Shown here: positions 1-8,907 of the stretch, one piece after another
Layout of the letters: the number at the start of each line of letters is the position of its first letter
Numbering within the stretch: position 1 is the stretch's first letter
Source: CAZKWG01 sp964615375
GTDB taxonomy: Bacteria; Myxococcota_A; UBA796; CAZKWG01
Direction: 5' to 3'
Length of the DNA stretch: 64,000 nucleotides
NCBI GenBank assembly: GCA_964615375.1
Contig: CAZTOW010000008.1
Location: 124,001 to 188,000 of the forward strand
Notes under the pieces: model-generated
What the model was told of the DNA's origin: nothing
Seen by the model: the letters and a program-made list of their open reading frames with translations, nothing else
Database searches by the model: none
Made by a program: the position numbers and the translations under genes

Positions 1-87
1 CATCGGCAAGTAAGGACGCGACGAAGCGCGCGATCCCAGGTTATACGGCCTCCCTGCCACGAAGCCCTCGCGCCCCAGGGAGGCCCC

Positions 88-1983
88 ATGCGCACCGTCC
101 TCGCCCTCGCCCTCGCCCTGCTGTCCGGCTGCCTGGAGTACGACTTCCGCGACAAGGACAAGGTCAGCTCTGGCGACAGCTGGGACACCGGATTCTGGGG
201 CGGGGACGACTCCGGCGGGCCCGACCCCGACCGCACCTGCCCGAGCTGGAGCTTCGACGTCGAGGACTGCGGGCTGTCCGACTCCTGCAACTTCGGCGAC
301 GGGACCTTCACCCCCATCGTCGAGTGGGAGCTGGGCGAGGGCCTGAACTCCCGCGCCACCGTCGCGGTGGGCGACGTGGACCTGGACGGGATGCCCGAGA
401 TCATCGCGAGCGTGACCAGCCTCTTCGGGAACGGGACGCTGATCGTGGCCCACGGCGACGGCTCCGGCACGCTGTGGGAGGTGGAGGCCGACATCGGCTA
501 CGCCGCGGCCCCGGCCCTCGCCGACCTCGACGACGACGGCTCGCCCGAGATCGTGGTGGTCCGCGAGTACGCGAACTCCATGCTCGGCACGGGCGACTAC
601 ACGATGGTCGCCTACAGCGCCGACGGCGACGAGATCTGGGAGAGCGAGCACTTCGTGGGCGACGACTTCGACTACGCCGCCGCGATCAGCGTCTCGGACA
701 TGGATCACGACGGATCTCCCGAGATCAACGCGGGGCGCGTCATCCTCAACGCCGACGGCAGCACGCGGGGCATCGGCGAGTACGGGCGCGGGAGCATGGG
801 CCAGGTGGCCTTCGGCGAGCTCACCCTGGACGAGGCCTCCATCGCCGCCGTGGCCGACCTGGATCTGGATGGGGTGGAGGAGGTCATCACGGGCAACGCC
901 ATGTACTCGCCGGACGGCGAGACCCTCTGGTATGACGCCTCCGAGAACGACGGCATGGTCGGCGTGGCGAACCTCGACGACGACGAGCAGGGTGAGTTCG
1001 TCGCGGTCACCGGCAACACCGTGCGCGCGGTGGACACGGACGGCAGCATCCTCTGGGGCCCGGAGACCCTGACCACGGCCAACATCGTCTCGCCCCCGGC
1101 GATCGACGACATCGACCTGGACGGCGAGCCCGAGATCATCGTGGCCGGCGGCAACAAGCTGGTGGTCTACAACCGGGACGGCTCCATCCTCTGGACCGCC
1201 CGGGTCACCGACCTGAGCGGGGCCAGCGGCGCCTCCATCTTCGACTTCGAGGGCGACGGGCAGCCGGAGGTGGTCTACATCGACGAGGTGGAGATGGCCG
1301 CCTACGACGGGGCGACCGGCGCGCTGAAGTTCTACTCGACCAAGCACGCCTCGGACACCATGTACGACTACCCGGTCATCGCCGACGTGGACGGCGACAG
1401 CCAGGCGGAGATCGTGGTCGCGCACGTCCTTTACGACTCGGCGCTCTCCGTCTACGGGGATGAGGACGAGAGCTGGGCCCCGGCCCGTCCGGTCTGGAAC
1501 CAGCACGGCTACAGCATCACCAACATCAACGACGATCTGAGCGTGCCCGAGACCGCGGTTCCGAACTTCACCACCTACAACTCCTGGCACTCGGCCCTGG
1601 ACCGCGCGCCCGGCACCGAGCTCGTGATGGACCTGGAGAGCGAGATCCTCGGCGTCTGCGAGGACGACTGCGAGGCCGGCGTGCTCTACGTGGCCGGGCG
1701 CATCCGCAACCGCTCGGAGGAGGCCCTGCCCGCCGGGACCCAGGTGGCGCTCTACGCCATCGTGGGCGGCGAGAAGTTGCTGGCCAGCGTCAAGGCGACG
1801 CGAGAGGAGACGCCCTCGGGGAAGACCAGCGAGGTGCTGGAGTTCGAGGTCAGCGCGGACACGGCCCGCGAGACGGACGCCCTCTGGCTGGAGGCCGACG
1901 ACGACGGGACCGGGACCGGCGCGGTCGCCGAGTGCGATGACGACAACAACGCCGTCACCGAGTCCGGGCCCTTCTGCGACTAG
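88..1983 (+). CDS. FG-GAP/VCBS-repeat lipoprotein
   Basis: 631 aa predicted outer surface lipoprotein. The signal peptide ends in a lipobox (LSGC, Cys about residue 15), followed by an acidic linker. At least seven calcium-loop repeats of the form D-x-D-x-D-G-x-x-E-I are visible (for example DVDLDGMPEI, DLDDDGSPEI, DIDLDGEPEI), the signature of FG-GAP/integrin-type beta-propellers. The last 120 residues look like a CARDB-type beta-sandwich (GRIRNRSEEALPAGTQVALY). A GGGAGG ribosome site lies 5 bases before the ATG. Such proteins act in adhesion or carbohydrate/calcium binding; the ligand cannot be told from sequence. It is followed by a convergent small gene. Confidence 0.85.
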   Translation: MRTVLALALALLSGCLEYDFRDKDKVSSGDSWDTGFWGGDDSGGPDPDRTCPSWSFDVEDCGLSDSCNFGDGTFTPIVEWELGEGLNSRATVAVGDVDLDGMPEIIASVTSLFGNGTLIVAHGDGSGTLWEVEADIGYAAAPALADLDDDGSPEIVVVREYANSMLGTGDYTMVAYSADGDEIWESEHFVGDDFDYAAAISVSDMDHDGSPEINAGRVILNADGSTRGIGEYGRGSMGQVAFGELTLDEASIAAVADLDLDGVEEVITGNAMYSPDGETLWYDASENDGMVGVANLDDDEQGEFVAVTGNTVRAVDTDGSILWGPETLTTANIVSPPAIDDIDLDGEPEIIVAGGNKLVVYNRDGSILWTARVTDLSGASGASIFDFEGDGQPEVVYIDEVEMAAYDGATGALKFYSTKHASDTMYDYPVIADVDGDSQAEIVVAHVLYDSALSVYGDEDESWAPARPVWNQHGYSITNINDDLSVPETAVPNFTTYNSWHSALDRAPGTELVMDLESEILGVCEDDCEAGVLYVAGRIRNRSEEALPAGTQVALYAIVGGEKLLASVKATREETPSGKTSEVLEFEVSADTARETDALWLEADDDGTGTGAVAECDDDNNAVTESGPFCD

Positions 1984-1988
1984 GTCAC

Positions 1989-2162
1989 CTAGCCCCCTGA
2001 AGAGCCGCCCCGCGGCGGGATCTTCCCGATCCCGCTGGTGGGGACGTGCTCGCGCCCGGCCGTGCGGCGAGCCTCCAGGAGCGCGCCGTGCTCCCGCGAG
2101 GGCTGGTGGCGCTTTCGCCAGTAGTCGGGCTCCCGATCCGAGAAGCGTTCGAGCACCGCCAT
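1989..2162 (-). CDS. small conserved-looking basic protein, 57 aa
   Basis: Reading the minus strand gives a 57-codon frame starting MAVLERFSDREPDYWRKR and ending in a Gly/Ser-rich tail. It is supported by a strong ribosome site (GGAGGGAG, 5 bases before ATG) and a plausible promoter just upstream. The N-terminal 35 residues are highly charged and probably helical; the tail is Pro/Gly/Ser-rich. There is no signal peptide, membrane segment or recognised domain. It ends a few bases from the convergent FG-GAP gene. Function unknown. It could be a chance frame, but the ribosome site and natural composition argue for a real gene. Confidence 0.55.
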   Translation of the reverse strand: MAVLERFSDREPDYWRKRHQPSREHGALLEARRTAGREHVPTSGIGKIPPRGGSSGG

Positions 2163-2180
2163 GTGGCTCCCTCCAATTCC

Positions 2181-2209
2181 TATCTAGACCGGCGATCGGA
2201 AGCTCACAA
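2181..2209 (-). promoter_or_regulatory. candidate sigma70-type promoter of the 57-aa gene
   Basis: On the minus strand, TTGTGA (2209-2204) is separated by exactly 17 bases from TAGATA (2186-2181). It lies about 20 bases before the start codon, so the leader would be very short. The matches to consensus are partial, so this is tentative. The rest of the gap to 2371 holds a T-run (about 2213-2219) and the AGGAG ribosome site of the AAA gene (2361-2365) but no other feature I can name. Confidence 0.35.
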
Positions 2210-2371
2210 GCCCTTTTTTATCTAAGTCAGCTCGGATCGCGCGCCACACCCCTGTACAGAAACCCGGGATCGCACTCGCGAGGATAGGCGCCAGACGCAC
2301 CCTCTCGGCGGGAGCGTTGCGCCCCGTCGGGGCTGCACTCAGGATGGCCGGAGTCCCACCAGGAGCGCCCG

Positions 2372-4063
2372 ATGAGTCAGGATCAGGTCGAGCGGGCGCG
2401 GCGCCTCGTCGGGGTGCTCGCGCTGGACCCGTCCGCGGAGGGCGTGCTGACCCTGCTGGCGGCGCTGGACATCGACAGCCAGCTCGCCGACGAGCACCAG
2501 TCGGCGGACGAGGCTCAGCGGCGCGGCGTCCTCTCCTGGCGTCGGATGCTGGCTTTGGGTGAGGGCTCCGTGCCGCGCGAGGCGCTGGAGCGGGCCGTGC
2601 GCGGGCTGGTGGGCTGGGGCCTGGTGCAGGTGGTGGGCCAGAGCCCGAGCGATCCGCGGGTGCCGGGGAGCGCCGCGCTGCGGCTGACCCACGCCGGGCG
2701 GGTGGGGCTGGATCTGGCGCCGACCGAGCTCGCCCCGTCGGGACCGCCCCCTGCCCTCGAGGAGGAGGGCCCCTGGGAGCTCTGGCACGGCGCCAGCCGG
2801 GAGGGGCTCCTGTGGGAGCTGCGCCAGCGCTTCGGGCCCGGCGCGCTCCGACCGCTCCGGCTGGAGGAGCCGCAGATCAGCGCCGCCGGTCTGGCCGGGC
2901 AGGTGGCCCTCTCGCTCCAGGCCCAGGGCTTCGCGATCGTGGACGGCTTCGGGGCCGCGCAGGCCGGCGCCACCCCGCTGGTCGAGGAGCTCTTCTGGCG
3001 CGCGCGCTCGGCCCGCGGCCCGCGCGTGCTCGTCTCCAATGGACCGGCCATCGCCCGCGTCGCCGCCCTGGCCACCGGGGCGCGCCTGCGCTGGGTGGAG
3101 GTCCCGCTGCACGGCAGCCAGCACACCGGCTTCTTCGACGAGCGCGTCACCCGGCGCCTGCACGGTGAGGGTCGGCCCGGCGCCCCGGTGGACGTGACCG
3201 GGATGCCCGAGAGCGATCTGGCCCTCCCCCGGCGGGTGGACGTTCGCTGGGACGATCTGCTGGTCCCGCCCGTCGTGCGCCACCAGCTCGACCAGGCCCT
3301 GCAGCACGCGCGCTACCGCATGGACGTCCTCCCGGGCGAGCCCGGCTTCGCCGGCCGCGGCTCGGGCTATCGCCTCCTGCTCTCCGGCCTGCCCGGCACC
3401 GGCAAGACGCTGGCCGCCGAGGCGCTGGCGGCGGCCCTGGACCGCCCCCTGCTGCGCCTGGATCTCTCCGCCATCCTGTCGAAGTGGCTCGGCGAGACAG
3501 AGAAATTCCTGAGTCAGGTCTTCGAGGCCGCGGAGGCTGGCGGCTGCGTGCTGGTCCTGGACGAGGCCGAGGCCCTCTTCCGCCAGCGCGAGAGCGGCGG
3601 CGAGAGCGGCGGGGGGGGCGGCGACGGCATGAAGACCGTCGTGGCCTACCTGCTGGTGCGCCTGGAGCGCTACTCGGGCGTGCTGGTCGCCACCACCAAC
3701 CGCAGCAAGGATCTGGACGAGGCCTTCTTCCGGCGCTTCGACGACTACGTCGTCATCCCCGTCCCCGACGAGGGCACCCGCCTGGTGCTCTGGCGCCGCA
3801 TGCTGGGCGTGGATCGCGATCCCAGCCTGGAGACCCGCCTCGATCTCGGCCTGCTCTCCCGCCGCTTCGCCATCCCCGGCGCCCTCATCCGCGGCGCCGC
3901 CATCCGCGCCCGCGCCTGGTCCAGCGGCCTCTCCCGCCCCCTGGACATGCCGTTGTTGTTGGCCGGGCTGGCCCGCGAGCTGGAGAAGAACGACAAGACC
4001 AGCAACGAGGTCTACGCGGAGCCGTGGCGGGCGGAGGTCATGGGGCTGTTGCGGGGGGGGTGA
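2372..4063 (+). CDS. AAA family ATPase
   Basis: 563 aa cytoplasmic protein with a C-terminal AAA module. Walker A is GLPGTGKT (residues 339-346), Walker B is LVLDEAEAL (acidic pair at about 397-398), followed by a Gly-rich loop and the sensor region TTNRSKDLD, as in FtsH/spastin-like 'classic' AAA proteins. The first 320 residues match nothing I recognise and probably bind the substrate or partner. An AGGAG ribosome site precedes the ATG. The last 26 bases overlap the convergent asparagine-synthetase-like gene, so the two transcripts are antisense at their ends. Client and role are unknown. Confidence 0.85.
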   Translation: MSQDQVERARRLVGVLALDPSAEGVLTLLAALDIDSQLADEHQSADEAQRRGVLSWRRMLALGEGSVPREALERAVRGLVGWGLVQVVGQSPSDPRVPGSAALRLTHAGRVGLDLAPTELAPSGPPPALEEEGPWELWHGASREGLLWELRQRFGPGALRPLRLEEPQISAAGLAGQVALSLQAQGFAIVDGFGAAQAGATPLVEELFWRARSARGPRVLVSNGPAIARVAALATGARLRWVEVPLHGSQHTGFFDERVTRRLHGEGRPGAPVDVTGMPESDLALPRRVDVRWDDLLVPPVVRHQLDQALQHARYRMDVLPGEPGFAGRGSGYRLLLSGLPGTGKTLAAEALAAALDRPLLRLDLSAILSKWLGETEKFLSQVFEAAEAGGCVLVLDEAEALFRQRESGGESGGGGGDGMKTVVAYLLVRLERYSGVLVATTNRSKDLDEAFFRRFDDYVVIPVPDEGTRLVLWRRMLGVDRDPSLETRLDLGLLSRRFAIPGALIRGAAIRARAWSSGLSRPLDMPLLLAGLARELEKNDKTSNEVYAEPWRAEVMGLLRGG

Positions 4064-5855
4064 GCGAGGAGCGCGTCGTCAGCCGTCGGGTCTCGGCCAG
4101 GAAGCGGTCGAACATCAGGCATCGCAGCACGAAGCGGTTGGGGAAGCGGCGCCACTTCTCGAAGTCCTCGGGCTCCACGAAGGGCGGTCGGTCCATCTCC
4201 TCGAGGAGCGGGCGAAGGGGTCCGCTCCTCGCCCAGGCCCCGAGGACACGCTCGACCCCGTCGGAGTACCACGGCGCCGCATGCGTGAAGCAGAGGTCCC
4301 CGAACCCCGCCTCCCGCAGCAGGTGGTTCATCACGGGGCGGGTCGAGCTCCGCTCGATGAGGCGGACCTCCGGGTGCAGGCCGAGCGCCGCCTGGACCAC
4401 CCTGGTGTCGAAGCAGGGCTTTCGACAGGACAGCCCGACCGCGTCGGCGATGGCCACGCACTGTGACCCGTAGAAGTGGGCGGCGCTCGCGAGGTACTGG
4501 ATGTGGAGACGCTCGGCGAGGTCGCGCCCGCGAAAGCGCGCCGTGGCGTGCTGTCGCCGCCGCGCGAGCTGACGCGCCACCGCCTCTTCACCGAAGCAGG
4601 TCCGCGCGAGGAGCGGGTGCAGGACATCCCCCTGATTCAGCGCATGGAGAGGATGCTCCTCGTCGTCGAGGTGCGCCGCGGCCTGCAGGATCAGCTCGGG
4701 CCAGCGCTCCCGCTCGACCTCCCCTGGACCGGAGATCTGGAGCCCTTCACGACCGGCGACCTCGAAGACCAGGGAGATCGAGGGCTCCTGCCCTGCCCGG
4801 GAGGCGGCCGCGACCCGCTCGGTGAGGCGAGCGGAGCGTGTCAGCGCGCGCCCCAGGAGCGCGTTGGCTCCTCCCCCGTCAATCCCCGTCGCGTGATGGG
4901 AGGCGCGGGCGTGGTTGGAGAGCGCCAGATACAGAGGATACCAGTCTACGAGCGGCTGAAGGGTCCGTGCGGACAGCGTCTGGATCGCCTCCGCGAGCGC
5001 GACGCTGTCGCTCGACACGACCTTGTGAGGCGCGTCCAGTCGACGGGAGGCGATCTGTGCCTGACGGCGCGCCGCCTCGAAGGTGGCGTGGTCCAGCGCG
5101 GCGGTCAGCCCGGGGATCGGACGCCCCAGCCTCCGCGAGGCCAGGAGCGACATGACGGACGAGTCCGTCCCTCCAGAGAAGTACACGAAGCTGGACTCAG
5201 GCGCGCCCACCTGCTCGGAGACGGCGGTGAGGACCGACGCGCGGACCTGCTCCAGCGAGCTCTCGGAGGCCGCCGGGAGCGTCAGCGGCTGATCCCACTC
5301 CGGCTCGCCGCGCGCCCGCCACCGGAAGATCTGGCCTGTGGGGACGCAGCGCACGTCATCGAACCAGCTCTCCTGGTCAGAGATGGACTGGAACAGGATC
5401 CAGCGGAGCCAGGCGTCATCCGCCAGCTTCGCCCGACCCACCAGGCGTATCGCGGCGGCGGCGGATCCACCGAGGACCTCGATGTGCTCGCCCCGCGCCC
5501 ACCAGACGCGCCGAAGGGAGAGCCAGGGGGTCCACCCATGGAGCGCGTCATCCCCCGGGCGAGCCCACAGGAGGAAGCCTCCCCGAGAGGAGGAGAGCGC
5601 GGGCGGGATCTCCTCCGGCGAGATGCGCCCTCTCTCCAGCTGATCCAGCAGCGGGCCGAGAGCCTCCTCCCGCTCGCCGGGAGCGGACGCCCACACCCAG
5701 GCTCGGTCGACCCACACGGGCCGCTGGTTGGAGACCAGCACACGCGAGCCCAACGGTGTCCTGAACGGCTCCGCCCCCATCGAGTCCTGCAGACGATCGG
5801 CGACCCCGCTCCCGGAGACCGACGCGACGACCAGCTCAGATGGAGATAGCGACAT
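4038..5855 (-). CDS. asparagine-synthetase-like ATP-dependent amide ligase
   Basis: 605 aa from the ATG at 5855. The C-terminal half carries the asparagine-synthetase PP-loop FSGGTDSSV and a later motif GIDGGGAN, so it should adenylate a carboxylate. The N-terminal half has the class II amidotransferase-like fold region but lacks the essential Cys at position 2 (it begins MSLSP), so it probably does not hydrolyse glutamine. This resembles beta-lactam synthetase and lasso-peptide cyclases, which join an internal amine to an activated acid. It is divergently placed to the zinc peptidase and lies at the edge of the RiPP-like cluster. A role in peptide cyclisation or amidation is inference; it could be a free-standing ligase. 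Confidence 0.8.
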   Translation of the reverse strand: MSLSPSELVVASVSGSGVADRLQDSMGAEPFRTPLGSRVLVSNQRPVWVDRAWVWASAPGEREEALGPLLDQLERGRISPEEIPPALSSSRGGFLLWARPGDDALHGWTPWLSLRRVWWARGEHIEVLGGSAAAAIRLVGRAKLADDAWLRWILFQSISDQESWFDDVRCVPTGQIFRWRARGEPEWDQPLTLPAASESSLEQVRASVLTAVSEQVGAPESSFVYFSGGTDSSVMSLLASRRLGRPIPGLTAALDHATFEAARRQAQIASRRLDAPHKVVSSDSVALAEAIQTLSARTLQPLVDWYPLYLALSNHARASHHATGIDGGGANALLGRALTRSARLTERVAAASRAGQEPSISLVFEVAGREGLQISGPGEVERERWPELILQAAAHLDDEEHPLHALNQGDVLHPLLARTCFGEEAVARQLARRRQHATARFRGRDLAERLHIQYLASAAHFYGSQCVAIADAVGLSCRKPCFDTRVVQAALGLHPEVRLIERSSTRPVMNHLLREAGFGDLCFTHAAPWYSDGVERVLGAWARSGPLRPLLEEMDRPPFVEPEDFEKWRRFPNRFVLRCLMFDRFLAETRRLTTRSSLTPPATAP

Positions 5856-5945
5856 CACACCGGATCCTATCCGTCGGGCCGGCGGCGCGCCGCGGCGTGG
5901 CGCGGAGGGCGAGCGCGCGATGACCGAAGCCTCCAGCGTGCGTAC

Positions 5946-7475
5946 ATGAGGGGCATGAGAGGAGCGGGGCTCACGGTCTGCCTCGCCGCGGCGCTCGCCT
6001 CCGCCTGCGCGGCTCGGGCGCCTGGACGGGCTCCCCCTGAGCCCATCGAGCTCGCTCGCCTCGATGAGCTCGATCGACGCTACCTCGACCTCGAGCGGGC
6101 GCTGGCGCTCGCCCGCTGGGAGCGCGCGACCTCTGGCGGAGCCTCCGACGAGGAGGTGGAGAGCGCCCAGCGCGCGCTCACGGCGTTCTGGCGGGATGAC
6201 ACCATCGATCGCCTGCTCGAGCCGCTCGCGGGGAGCGCCAACGCCGAGGTCCGCGCGCGGAGCGCACGCTGGCAGGCCCTGCGCTCCCGAATGCGCCTCG
6301 CCGAGGACCCCGCGCTCCTCGAGGCGACAGAGGCCGTCCTGAGGATCCTCCGCGGGGACGACGGCGGCGAGCCGCCGATGGAGGCGCTCTGGACGCTCTA
6401 CGCCTCCCCGGAGGCCCAGGCCCGCGCCGCGGCGTTGGGCCGTATCGCGGATCTGAGCCCGGCCCTCGCCGAGTCCCTGCGCGCCCGCGGACGCGCCCTT
6501 CAACGGGTGAGCACATCCCTTGATCCGGGGCCGCGGTCGGGGCCGCAGGACGTGGATCTGGCCGGGATCTGCCGCGCCCAGATCGCCAGCACCGAGGCCG
6601 ACTGGGCCGCGCTCCTCGCGCGAGGACGCGCCGAGCTCGGTCGGGAGCCGGGCCTCGCCGACTTCCTCGCGATCTCGACCATCTGGACCGGCACGACCGG
6701 ATCCTTCCTGGAGCCCGAGGCCGTCGACGCGCTGGCGCGCCTGGCGTTGTCGGAGATGGGCTTCCAGGCGGAGCTCGAGGGCATCATGGTCGTCCGGCGC
6801 GAGGGCGGCCCCGGAGGATCGGCCTACGGGGTCTCCATCCCCGACGATGTCCGCTTCCAGGGCAATTTCCCGCCCGGCTACGAGGGAGCCCGCGGATGGT
6901 TCCACGAGCTCGGTCACGCCGTCCACATGCGCGCGATCGTCGCGACGGACGCGACCACACGTCGGCTCCCCGACGACCTCTCCATCACCGAGGGCCTGGC
7001 GGACCTGCTGGCGCTCCCGCTATGGGATCCGGGCTGGCTGCGCGCCTCCCTCCCGGGCCCCCTGACGCAGGATCTCCGTGAGTACCGCCAGAGCGTGAGC
7101 GCCTTCGACGCCCTGGCCGTCCGCTACAATTGTCTGTTTGCCCAGCTGGAGGAGGCGCTGTATCGGCAGGAGACCCTCGAGGAGAGCTTCTCCTCCATTC
7201 ATCGCAGCGTCTTCGGCGTGCCCCCGACCACGAGGCCCGCCTTCGTGATGCTGCCCTACCTGGAGGAGGCCCACCAGCTTCGGCAGTACGTCCTCGCGCG
7301 CGAGGCGCGTGACGAGATCCGGCGACGCCTCGGCGACGTCCCGCTGGTCTCGCCGAGAGCCGGACGCTTCCTCCGAGAGACCCTCATGGCCCCGGGGGGC
7401 GCGCTGGACGCGGAGACCTGGTGGCGTCAGCCGGTGTCGCTCGCCGACTGGGAGGTCGCGCGCGCTCAGCCATAG
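5946..7475 (+). CDS. HExxH zinc peptidase, lipoprotein
   Basis: 509 aa with a signal peptide and lipobox ASAC (Cys about residue 20). Zinc motif HELGH lies at residues 320-324 with a second Glu at about 349 (ITEGLADLL), the spacing of gluzincins such as the M3 oligopeptidases. The approximately 280 residues before it are helical. The protein should be anchored outside the inner membrane and act on peptides. Its position between the amide ligase and the sulfotransferase suggests a part in trimming or destroying the cluster's peptide, but being exported it would act after transport. A second ATG at 5955 is an alternative start. The 3' end overlaps the convergent sulfotransferase by 10 bases. 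Confidence 0.75.
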   Translation: MRGMRGAGLTVCLAAALASACAARAPGRAPPEPIELARLDELDRRYLDLERALALARWERATSGGASDEEVESAQRALTAFWRDDTIDRLLEPLAGSANAEVRARSARWQALRSRMRLAEDPALLEATEAVLRILRGDDGGEPPMEALWTLYASPEAQARAAALGRIADLSPALAESLRARGRALQRVSTSLDPGPRSGPQDVDLAGICRAQIASTEADWAALLARGRAELGREPGLADFLAISTIWTGTTGSFLEPEAVDALARLALSEMGFQAELEGIMVVRREGGPGGSAYGVSIPDDVRFQGNFPPGYEGARGWFHELGHAVHMRAIVATDATTRRLPDDLSITEGLADLLALPLWDPGWLRASLPGPLTQDLREYRQSVSAFDALAVRYNCLFAQLEEALYRQETLEESFSSIHRSVFGVPPTTRPAFVMLPYLEEAHQLRQYVLAREARDEIRRRLGDVPLVSPRAGRFLRETLMAPGGALDAETWWRQPVSLADWEVARAQP

Positions 7476-8236
7476 CCCAGCGCGGCGAGCAGGCCCCCCG
7501 CCTCCGCCATGAAGTCCCGATGCTCTCCGCGCGTCCAGCGCGATGGATCCCAGCTGGGACCCGGGGCCTGGAAGCAGAGGCGCCCCTCGGCGTCTCGCCG
7601 GGCCAGCGGCGCGCGCGGCGTCGGCCCCTGCGCGTGGGGCACGGTGAGCGCGTCGAGCATCTGGTCCTCGTAGGAGAGGCCGAGGGCCAGACAGAGCTCC
7701 GCCGCCGTGCCCGGCGGATCCGAGACCAGCGCCTCGTACCGGATCTGCGCGACCCGGGGGTGCCCTCGAAGCGCCAGCCCGGCCTCCACGCAGCCCTGCC
7801 AGAGACGAGCCCGCGCGCGCGCGTCCGCTCCGGCCCAGGGCTGACCGGCCCGAGAGAGATCACGGAGCGAGGCGCACACGGCTCGCCCGTCGCGGATCAC
7901 GTGAACGACCCGGGCGTTGGGGAAGCGGTCGAGGAGCTCGGCGGCGAGCTCGACGTGAAAGGGCGTGTGGTCTACCCAGATGGATCTGTCGCGCGCGGCG
8001 AGCTCGCGGGCCACCATCTCGGCCACCATGGCGGGCCCCTCGTCGAAGAAGGTCCGGACCAGCGGAGACAGGCTCGGGTTGATCGAGGCAGGCCAGCTGG
8101 TCATCATGCGGTGGAAGAGGAAGCTCTCGCCCCCATCCCAGCACGCGGAGTGAGCGCCGAGCAGGGCCCCCATGAGCGTGGTCCCCGAGCGCGGGCACCC
8201 CACGACGAGCACCATGGGGAGATCGTGCCGCCTCAT
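7466..8236 (-). CDS. sulfotransferase family protein
   Basis: 256 aa. The N-terminus has the PAPS 5'-phosphosulfate loop GCPRSGTT right after strand VLVV, and further on a 3'-phosphate-binding region (VIRDGRAVCASLRDL), both typical of the Sulfotransfer_3 family. It is the last gene of a four-gene minus-strand operon; its ATG overlaps the stop of the haem-oxygenase-like gene in an ATGA. In this context the acceptor may be a hydroxyl of the modified peptide, perhaps the core Thr or a new hydroxyl introduced by the partner enzymes. That acceptor assignment is inference. Confidence 0.85.
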   Translation of the reverse strand: MRRHDLPMVLVVGCPRSGTTLMGALLGAHSACWDGGESFLFHRMMTSWPASINPSLSPLVRTFFDEGPAMVAEMVARELAARDRSIWVDHTPFHVELAAELLDRFPNARVVHVIRDGRAVCASLRDLSRAGQPWAGADARARARLWQGCVEAGLALRGHPRVAQIRYEALVSDPPGTAAELCLALGLSYEDQMLDALTVPHAQGPTPRAPLARRDAEGRLCFQAPGPSWDPSRWTRGEHRDFMAEAGGLLAALGYG

Positions 8237-8907
8237 GGCGAGCCCGCGCGGACGACCTCATCGATCGCCCTCACGGTCATCTCCACGGTCGTGAGCGCGC
8301 TCACGCCGATGAGGGCGCGATGACGCTCGCCGAGGGGGAGGCCGTCGAGGAGGTGGTCGAAGGCGTCCCGATGTCCAGGGTCCAGGCGCGCGTGGAGCTC
8401 GAGCGAGCGGAAGGCCCCCGCGGGCAGCCCCGAGCGCGCCTTGAGCCCCTCGACGTGCTCCGGGCTCACGGGGTAACCCTCCAGGACGGCGATGTACCCC
8501 AACAACGCGCAGGGGTGAACGTGGCTCATCCAGTAGTACTGGGAGCCGACCAGCGCGGCGACCGAGACCGAGGGGAGCGCGTCCTCCGCGATCTCCGGGG
8601 GGAGCCCGAGCGCCTCGAGGTCGCCCTGCACCCAGCGCTCGTGCCCGCGCTCCTCGGGGATGTGCTCCTCGAGATAGGGCAGGAGCCCACGACACACCTC
8701 GTCGTCCGGGCGCCCGGCGCAGAGCGCGGCGCAGCGCTCCATGAGCGGGACGCTCGCCCGGACGATCCCGTGCATCATGATCAGATAATCTTTATAGATA
8801 TCCACGAAATTCTCGTGCTCCCACAACGCGGCCGCGGCGCGCTGGAGCACAGGCATGACGAGCGCGAGCCGACGCCTCAGGCGCAGGCTGTGGTCAGTGG
8901 ACGTCAT
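8233..8907 (-). CDS. haem-oxygenase-like (iron-containing redox) protein
   Basis: 224 aa all-helical protein starting at the ATG at 8907 (ATGA overlap with the upstream radical SAM gene). Motifs EHIPEERGHERW and SQYYWMSHVHPCALLGYIAVLEGYP are those of the haem-oxygenase-like diiron oxidase/oxygenase group (annotated as iron-containing redox enzyme, TENA/PqqC-like fold). Such proteins use a labile diiron site to hydroxylate, N-oxygenate or cleave C-C bonds in amino acids. An in-frame extension to 9006 exists, but it would run about 100 bases into the preceding gene. Likely acts on the peptide or on a cluster-made amino acid (inference). Confidence 0.7.
   Translation of the reverse strand: MTSTDHSLRLRRRLALVMPVLQRAAAALWEHENFVDIYKDYLIMMHGIVRASVPLMERCAALCAGRPDDEVCRGLLPYLEEHIPEERGHERWVQGDLEALGLPPEIAEDALPSVSVAALVGSQYYWMSHVHPCALLGYIAVLEGYPVSPEHVEGLKARSGLPAGAFRSLELHARLDPGHRDAFDHLLDGLPLGERHRALIGVSALTTVEMTVRAIDEVVRAGSP

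Noticed and set aside
1..13. Tail of an upstream gene (Ile-Gly-Lys-stop)
   Set aside because: Only three codons are visible; cannot be supported.
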